From contig NZ_JARFYN010000022.1 of the NCBI RefSeq assembly GCF_030272695.1, positions 31,988-95,987 of the forward strand: DNA of 64,000 bases, given 5' to 3'. The notes beneath the pieces are model-generated. The model worked only from the letters and a program-made list of their open reading frames with translations. It had not been told where the DNA came from and ran no database searches. Both the position numbers and the translations under genes were made by a program. Below are positions 59,514 through 64,000 of this stretch, piece by piece (position 1 is the stretch's first letter; the number at the start of each line of letters is the position of its first letter). The stretch is from Martinezella calliandrae (lineage in GTDB: Bacteria > Pseudomonadota > Alphaproteobacteria > Rhizobiales > Rhizobiaceae).

Positions 59514-60182
59514 TTAGAAGTTGAACGACACGCCGAAATTGATGGCATGAGTGAACACATCGGTCTTGAGGTTTGCGCCGCTATCGATCGGGACGTTCAC
59601 GAAGTTGTAGTTGCCCTTATATTCGACAAAAGTCGCCCAATGCTGACTGAACTGGTAGCTGATGCCGGCCTGGGCCTGAAGTGATGCGCCGCCAAACTCG
59701 TAGTCGAAGGTGTGGCCGGAGGCACGCGTAACTTCAACGTGCGGCACGTTGATGCCGGCGCCGAGACCGACATAGGGCGTCCACTTGCGGCTGGGATCCT
59801 GGAAACGATAGAGCGCATTGAGCGTCAGCATGTTAAGGCCGTCGGTGAACTCGAAGTGCGACCAGCCGGGCGTGTTGCCGAGATCGCCATAGACCTTGGC
59901 ATGGGTGTAATCGAGCGAAACACCCCAGTTCGACTTATTGAACTCGTCCAGCCACCAGATGCCGCGAAAGCCGAAATAGGGCGGCATCTTGAAGGATTTG
60001 CCTGACCAATTCGGATCGAAATCGGCGCCATCCGACGTCTTGACGTTGTTTCCAGTCGCGCCCTGGAAGCCGCCGTAAGCCGAAAACTGCATTTCTGCCG
60101 AGGCCGAGCTAGCGCCAAAGACAAAAGCGGAAATTGCAAGCGCGGCGAGAGCCGGCTGCTTGATGCGAAATGCGCGATGCAT
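59514..60182 (-). CDS. Outer-membrane beta-barrel protein
   Basis: The 222-residue protein has a signal peptide of about 30 residues (ALAALAISAFVFGASSASA). The mature part has alternating hydrophobic strands and ends with phenylalanine (INFGVSFNF), the usual signal for outer-membrane insertion. YVGLGAGINVPHVEV and ISYQFSQHWATFVEYKGNY are barrel strands of the small eight-stranded OmpW/Omp25-like type. The function is unknown. It has its own terminator. Confidence 0.85.
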   Translation of the reverse strand: MHRAFRIKQPALAALAISAFVFGASSASAEMQFSAYGGFQGATGNNVKTSDGADFDPNWSGKSFKMPPYFGFRGIWWLDEFNKSNWGVSLDYTHAKVYGDLGNTPGWSHFEFTDGLNMLTLNALYRFQDPSRKWTPYVGLGAGINVPHVEVTRASGHTFDYEFGGASLQAQAGISYQFSQHWATFVEYKGNYNFVNVPIDSGANLKTDVFTHAINFGVSFNF

Positions 60183-60582
60183 GTAAGATCCCCGAATGGC
60201 AAAGTGTCACTATCTAAGCGTGCTTCTATGACAGTTCTATTGCGTTATACCCCACTTCGGTACGGCTTAGGTAGGGAAGCTGACACGAAACTGAACAAAA
60301 ATGGCAGTTTCCCCAACACAAAACACGATAAATTTGCGAATGTTACAACTGTGCCACAGTCGATGTTGCCGGGCTGGCGCGCCGAGGCCGCATATTTTGT
60401 GCGCGGCGACTCGGTCCAAGCGGAGGTAAACGACGTCCTGCTCCGGAATCGCCTCCGCGCCCAGCCACCTCGCACCCGTCGGGGATCGTCCCAAACATCC
60501 GGTTATATTCGCTGCTGAACTGCAAGCGGTTGTCGCACCCGACATCGAAACGGCCCACCGGGCCGTTTCGTCGACTCAGTCC
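60183..60582. other. Intergenic region with strong hairpin, no gene recognised
   Basis: No gene is evident between the OMP and L,D-transpeptidase genes. A perfect 11-bp hairpin (60546-60556 with 60560-60570, loop ACC) lies 13 bases beyond the 3' end of the transpeptidase gene and probably ends its transcript, although no T-run follows on that strand. The remainder includes an AT-rich stretch near 60290-60350 that should hold the OMP promoter. Confidence 0.55.
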
Positions 60583-61284
60583 TTATCCGCCGAACATCGT
60601 CCGAAACAGGTCGATGCCTCGATCCTGGTAGCTGACCTCGCCCTGCCGGTTGCCGGGGCCGACGACGATGACCTTGGTGCCGACGGGCGTGCGGTCATAG
60701 AGGTCGATGACATCTTTGTTCATCAAGCGGATGCAGCCTGACGACATGTTCAGGCCAATGCTCCAGGGCTGGTTGGTGCCGTGGATGCGGAACGCCGTGT
60801 CGTTGCCGTCGCGATAGAGATACATTGCGCGGGCGCCGAGCGGATTGTCTTCGCCGCCTTCCTGATAGGCGGGCAGCTTGTGACCTTTCTTGGCCTCGCG
60901 GACGCGCATCTCCGGCGGCGGCGTCCAACCGGGCCATTCCGCCTTGCGGCCGACCTTGACGACCCCCGACCAACCGAAGCCCTCGCGGCCGACACCGATG
61001 CCGTAGCGCCGTGCACGGTTGTCGCCTTCGACGAGATAGAGATATTTGTTGTTGGTATCGATGATGATCGTGCCCGGCGCCTCGTTGGTCACCAGTCGCA
61101 CAACCCGCCGCTGAAACTGTGGCTTGACCTGTCCCTGCGGCTCGGTCGTCACGCGGATCACATCGGTCCGTGGCGCCGGCGCGACATGAGGTGCGGACGC
61201 ATTGAAAGCTGCGGCGTCCGATGCCGCCATGAGACACGACACAGCAATGCCCGCCGCCGCCACGACCGGTAGTAATGATTTCAT
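60583..61284 (-). CDS. L,D-transpeptidase (YkuD domain), first of a tandem pair
   Basis: The 233-residue protein has a signal peptide (about 1-26, ending SDAAA-FNA) and the YkuD domain from about 75. The catalytic segment is HGTNQPWSIG...SSGCIRLMN, with His, Ser and the nucleophile Cys. It forms 3-3 cross-links or attaches lipoprotein/OMP to peptidoglycan in the periplasm. In rhizobia such enzymes also shape polar growth. It is next to a paralogue (61488), same strand. Confidence 0.92.
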   Translation of the reverse strand: MKSLLPVVAAAGIAVSCLMAASDAAAFNASAPHVAPAPRTDVIRVTTEPQGQVKPQFQRRVVRLVTNEAPGTIIIDTNNKYLYLVEGDNRARRYGIGVGREGFGWSGVVKVGRKAEWPGWTPPPEMRVREAKKGHKLPAYQEGGEDNPLGARAMYLYRDGNDTAFRIHGTNQPWSIGLNMSSGCIRLMNKDVIDLYDRTPVGTKVIVVGPGNRQGEVSYQDRGIDLFRTMFGG

Positions 61285-61440
61285 CCGTCATTCCCCTCTC
61301 GATTTACCCGGCAAGAAACTAACGAAACTTGCGAGAGGATCAAGATGAAATCGCCGATGGGAAAGATCGAGTCGATGGGGCGTCGACCTGCTCCAGCGTT
61401 GGAAAGCGCGTTATTGTCGAGTTATATCAATGCTTACAAT

Positions 61441-61479
61441 AGGATTGCTGCGCCCTATCGTGTCGTGCGCAGCAATCCT
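61441..61479. terminator. 13-bp perfect inverted repeat between the two L,D-transpeptidase genes
   Basis: AGGATTGCTGCGC (61441-61453) and GCGCAGCAATCCT (61467-61479) are exact inverted copies 13 bases apart. They follow the 3' end of the second transpeptidase gene (minus strand) by 9 bases. It is likely a transcription end or an mRNA-stabilising hairpin; no long T-run is present. Confidence 0.55.
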
Positions 61480-61487
61480 GGTAGCAA

Positions 61488-62285
61488 TCACATCACTATT
61501 ACGCGGGTCCCGACTTTTACGCGCTCGTAGAGATCGATCACATCTTCATTGCGCAGACGGATACAGCCGGAGGACACGGCATTGCCGATGGTCCAGGGAG
61601 CGTTCGTGCCGTGGATGCGATAGAGGGTCGAGCCGAGATACATGGCGCGGGCGCCGAGCGGATTGGCTTCGCCACCTTCCATATGCGCCGGCAGGTAATG
61701 CCCCTTCGCGGCTTCGCGCGCGAGCATTTCCGATGGTGGCGTCCAATCAGGCCATTCCTGCTTGCGGGTGACGGTATGGGCGCCAGCCCATTCGAAGCCG
61801 GGTTTGCCAACACCGACGCCGTAACGCCGCGCCTTGCCGCCATCCATCACCAGATAGAGGAAGCGATTGTTGGTGTCGATGACGATGGTGCCTGGCTTTT
61901 CCTTGGTCTGATAATCGACGATCTGCGGCAGGAATTGCGGGTCGAGCTGGCCGCGAATTGCCGGATATTGCGGCCGGACGACACTGACGGGCTGCACGAT
62001 GGGACGTGCAAACAGGCCGCGCGGCTGGATTACGCGCTGGACCTGTGGATTGGCCGTCTGGCTATCCGCCGGATTGTTGATCGGGTTGACTGCCTGGCGC
62101 ACAACGGGGCGAGTAGCATATACCGCCGGCTGCACATTGGCGCCGCCGAGCTGCATCACCCAGGGAGCGGTCAGGTCGGGGCTGACTATAACAGGCGGGC
62201 GCGACTGGTAACGGTCGTCGGCGGCAGCGTCGGAAGCGAGCAGGCTCAAAACGCCCGCAGTGAATAAAAAGCATTGTTTCGTCAT
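61488..62285 (-). CDS. L,D-transpeptidase (YkuD domain), second of a tandem pair
   Basis: The 265-residue protein has a signal peptide (about 1-22, SDAAA) and a Gln/Asn/Pro-rich linker (QPAVYATRPVVRQAVNPINN) before the YkuD domain. The domain has HGTNAPWTIG...SSGCIRLRN, with all catalytic residues. It is similar in the core to its neighbour, which suggests a tandem duplication with divergent linkers. Confidence 0.92.
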   Translation of the reverse strand: MTKQCFLFTAGVLSLLASDAAADDRYQSRPPVIVSPDLTAPWVMQLGGANVQPAVYATRPVVRQAVNPINNPADSQTANPQVQRVIQPRGLFARPIVQPVSVVRPQYPAIRGQLDPQFLPQIVDYQTKEKPGTIVIDTNNRFLYLVMDGGKARRYGVGVGKPGFEWAGAHTVTRKQEWPDWTPPSEMLAREAAKGHYLPAHMEGGEANPLGARAMYLGSTLYRIHGTNAPWTIGNAVSSGCIRLRNEDVIDLYERVKVGTRVIVM

Positions 62286-62587
62286 CGGACAAACTCTCTA
62301 CTAAATGGGCCGAGGATGGGCGTAATTGCGCCCGCTCGCGAATATGGTGCCACTTGCGCGCCAGCGAATGGTAAACATCTATTCATCAAAATGCCGCGAA
62401 GCCGATAAACCTTTGTCAGGGTTACTACTTGGTTTGGAAAGACGGTTTGCAAGTGGTAAACCTTAGTCGAGATGACTTGCCTTCGAATCGTCCTCTCGAT
62501 CTTAACTATTTGATTGACCTGATCTTATGCGATAGCTGCCTGCCAGTTTTCGGGATCATGCTCTGGAATTGAGGACGAACTGCAAAA
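62286..62587. other. Intergenic region, promoters and a repeat fragment
   Basis: No gene was recognised between the second transpeptidase gene and tag. A small hairpin GGGCG...CGCCC lies near 62316. The segment 62546-62570 (TTTTCGGGATCATGCTCT) matches the core of a repeat frequent between rhizobial genes and may be a truncated copy. Confidence 0.45.
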
Positions 62588-63217
62588 ATGGCCGGAACGG
62601 GCATCATCACCGGTGAAGATGGCAGGGACCGCTGCTTCTGGCACGGCAATCTGCCGGAATATCAGCGTTATCACGATGAGGAATGGGGACGGCCGGTTGT
62701 CGATGACATCAGGCTTTTCGAAAAAATCTGCCTGGAAGGTTTTCAATCCGGCCTGTCCTGGCTGACGATCCTGCGCAAGCGCGAAAATTTCCGCGCCGCT
62801 TTTGCCGGTTTCGATTTCGAGAAGGTGGCCGAGTTCGGTGATACCGACATCGAGCGCTGCCTCGGTGACGCCGGCATCATACGCCACCGCGGCAAGATCG
62901 TCTCCACCATCAACAATGCTCGCCGAGCCATCGAGCTGCGCCAGGAATTCGGCTCGCTCGCCCGATATTTCTGGGGCTATGAGCCGGCAGCCGCGGAGCG
63001 TCCAGCCTTTGTCGATTATCCGACCATCGCGGCCAATCCGACGACGCCGGCCTCGGTGCGGATATCGAAGGACCTGAAGAAGCGCGGCTGGACCTTCGTC
63101 GGTCCGACCACGGTCTACGCCTTCATGCAGGCCATGGGCCTTGTTAACGATCACATCGAAGGCTGTTATTGCCGGAAAGAGGTGGAGGCGATGCGCAACG
63201 CATTGGTACGGCCATGA
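62588..63217 (+). CDS. tag: DNA-3-methyladenine glycosylase I
   Basis: The 209-residue glycosylase removes 3-methyladenine from alkylated DNA. The zinc snap is visible: Cys near the start (RCFWHG), His in YHDEEWGRP, and HIEGCYCR at the end supply the usual ligands. YHDEEWG and GLSWLTILRKRENFRAAFAGFD (in parts) are diagnostic of Tag. ATG 62588 is used. Its stop overlaps the next gene (ATGA). Confidence 0.95.
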   Translation: MAGTGIITGEDGRDRCFWHGNLPEYQRYHDEEWGRPVVDDIRLFEKICLEGFQSGLSWLTILRKRENFRAAFAGFDFEKVAEFGDTDIERCLGDAGIIRHRGKIVSTINNARRAIELRQEFGSLARYFWGYEPAAAERPAFVDYPTIAANPTTPASVRISKDLKKRGWTFVGPTTVYAFMQAMGLVNDHIEGCYCRKEVEAMRNALVRP

Positions 63218-63810
63218 AACGCCTGGTGCTTGCTTTTTCCCTGCTCGCGTTCGCCCCGCTTGGCTGTCGGGCCGCCAATGCGCAGGATACTCAGAATGAT
63301 GACAGTACCCAAGACGCACAGCAAACGGCGCTTCCGGAACTCGACCGTGGCGAGACCGTGGAAAAGCTCGGCTTCCCCGCTGTCGTTGAAAAATTGTCGG
63401 GCTGGACGAAGTTCGGCAAGGGCAAGGTCTATACGCTGCCGCTCAAGAAGGGTCAGCATGTCCGCGTCACCTTCAGCTCGAAGAGCAAATACGCCTATAT
63501 GGCGATCTTCGATCTGTCCTCGAACGACGACGAATCCTTCTTCGGCACCGACGAGGATGGCTTGACCGCCGATGTTACCGTCAACGAGGACACGACTTGG
63601 CTGATCAAACCCTATTACTCCCGCGTTACCCGCCGCCGCGGCCGCGGAGCGCCCTACGAAATCCTCATCGATCCCAATCCGCCGGCGGCACAGCAGCCGG
63701 CAGGACAAGATCAGAACCAGCCGGCGGATCAGACACCATCATTGTTTCCCAAAAAGCCATCAAGTCAGGCGCCGTCGCTGTTTCCTGACAAATCTTCGCA
63801 ACCACAGTAG
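63214..63810 (+). CDS. Hypothetical secreted protein
   Basis: The 198-residue protein has a signal peptide (about 1-23, MKRLVLAFSLLAFAPLG...AANA). A globular beta-rich domain follows (about 60-145; YTLPLKKGQHVRVTFSSKSKYAYMAIFDL in parts), and then a Pro/Gln-rich tail with repeated PSLFP(K/D)K motifs. GCRAANA could be a signal peptidase I site; the lipobox is poor. The start overlaps the tag stop, so it is cotranscribed with tag. I do not recognise the family. Confidence 0.72.
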   Translation: MKRLVLAFSLLAFAPLGCRAANAQDTQNDDSTQDAQQTALPELDRGETVEKLGFPAVVEKLSGWTKFGKGKVYTLPLKKGQHVRVTFSSKSKYAYMAIFDLSSNDDESFFGTDEDGLTADVTVNEDTTWLIKPYYSRVTRRRGRGAPYEILIDPNPPAAQQPAGQDQNQPADQTPSLFPKKPSSQAPSLFPDKSSQPQ

Positions 63811-63857
63811 GTATTTATTGATTGCTGTCCTCGGATAGCTGATTGCGTCGGCTAAGG

Positions 63858-64000
63858 GTGGATCATGCTGGTTTTGGATCAGGGCTTAGAACAGTTCGCT
63901 TGCTGGACCCGACCGACAAGCAGGGGACCTATTTTGCCCGCGCTTCGGGGACGGCGCGGTTTGCGTGGAACTGGGCGCTGGCGCAATGGCAACGCCAGTA
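63858..64000 (+). mobile_element. 5' end of an IS200/IS605-type OrfB/TnpB gene (runs off window)
   Basis: From the GTG at 63858 the frame reads TVRLLDPTDKQGTYFARAS, then GTARFAWNWALAQWQRQ, which matches the N-terminal HTH segment of IS605 OrfB/TnpB (xPTxxQxxxL...GxxRFxxNWAL). The rest lies past base 64000. A start TTG 15 bases upstream is possible. The 47 bases before it (63811-63857) would include the insertion sequence left end; a weak hairpin TAGC...GCTA is visible. Confidence 0.75.

Noticed and set aside
1..64000. CRISPR array, prophage genes or a full integrative element
   Set aside because: No regularly spaced direct repeats of 24-40 bases, no phage structural, integrase or relaxase genes were seen; only the IS605-like edge at 63858 is mobile.

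Overview
The window is a high-GC alphaproteobacterial chromosome segment, most likely from Rhizobium or a close relative in the Rhizobiaceae. Evidence for this is the Fe-S iron regulator RirA, a PdhS/CbrA-type histidine kinase with a CtrA box upstream, a phasin, a plant/alphaproteobacterial-type glutamate-cysteine ligase, a tRNA-His that lacks G-1 and has A73, and intergenic palindromic repeats of the kind common in rhizobia. No prophage, CRISPR array, plasmid origin or rRNA operon was seen. The only mobile gene is the start of an IS200/IS605-type OrfB/TnpB at the right edge.

Layout. 1-7.6 kb: 3' part of a DEAD-box helicase, a methyltransferase, a RidA-like protein, the large PdhS-type kinase and a phasin. 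8.1-9.8 kb: tRNA-His, two small proteins and a LysR regulator. 9.9-12.7 kb: mmsA, a VOC protein and rirA. 13-18.5 kb: the complete dppABCDF peptide ABC transporter operon. 18.8-22.3 kb: gluconokinase, a DadA-like dehydrogenase, and a type III polyketide synthase overlapping an ICMT-like methyltransferase. 22.5-27 kb: a secreted TPR protein, an ECF sigma/anti-sigma pair, and ppx-rlmE. 27-31.8 kb: VOC proteins, an MFS exporter, an MBL-fold hydrolase, and a tautomerase divergent from a TetR regulator. 31.9-38.7 kb: guaB, membrane proteins, two dienelactone-hydrolase-like proteins, TetR, LysR and DUF1127 genes. 38.8-43.7 kb: an ABC-F ATPase, a DUF899 protein, an MFS exporter behind a probable leader-peptide attenuator, and a decayed DUF1254/DUF1214 gene. 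43.7-49.9 kb: DUF937, gshA, LysE, rsmE, a PiT phosphate transporter and a Nudix hydrolase. 50-53.8 kb: LysR with an AdoHcyase-like gene, the fused remains of a divergent LysR/MDR pair, and a macrodomain protein. 53.8-59 kb: LysR divergent from glcDEF (glycolate oxidase), with a repeat inside the operon. 59-64 kb: a DUF6881 protein, an outer-membrane barrel, two tandem L,D-transpeptidases, Tag glycosylase, a secreted protein and the IS edge.

How it fits together. Most of the window is housekeeping and nutrient handling typical of a soil or plant-associated bacterium: peptide uptake, glycolate oxidation, methylmalonate-semialdehyde oxidation, phosphate and polyphosphate turnover, glutathione and iron control. 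Several regulators sit divergently from their likely targets with visible inverted repeats between them (LysR/mmsA, TetR/tautomerase, LysR/glcDEF).

The most unusual items are an 18-codon leader peptide rich in branched-chain residues, with an almost leaderless start and an intrinsic terminator, in front of an MFS exporter; a scar where one deletion seems to have removed both heads of a divergent LysR/MDR pair; an AdoHcyase paralogue with altered active-site positions; and a perfect CtrA box before the PdhS-type kinase.
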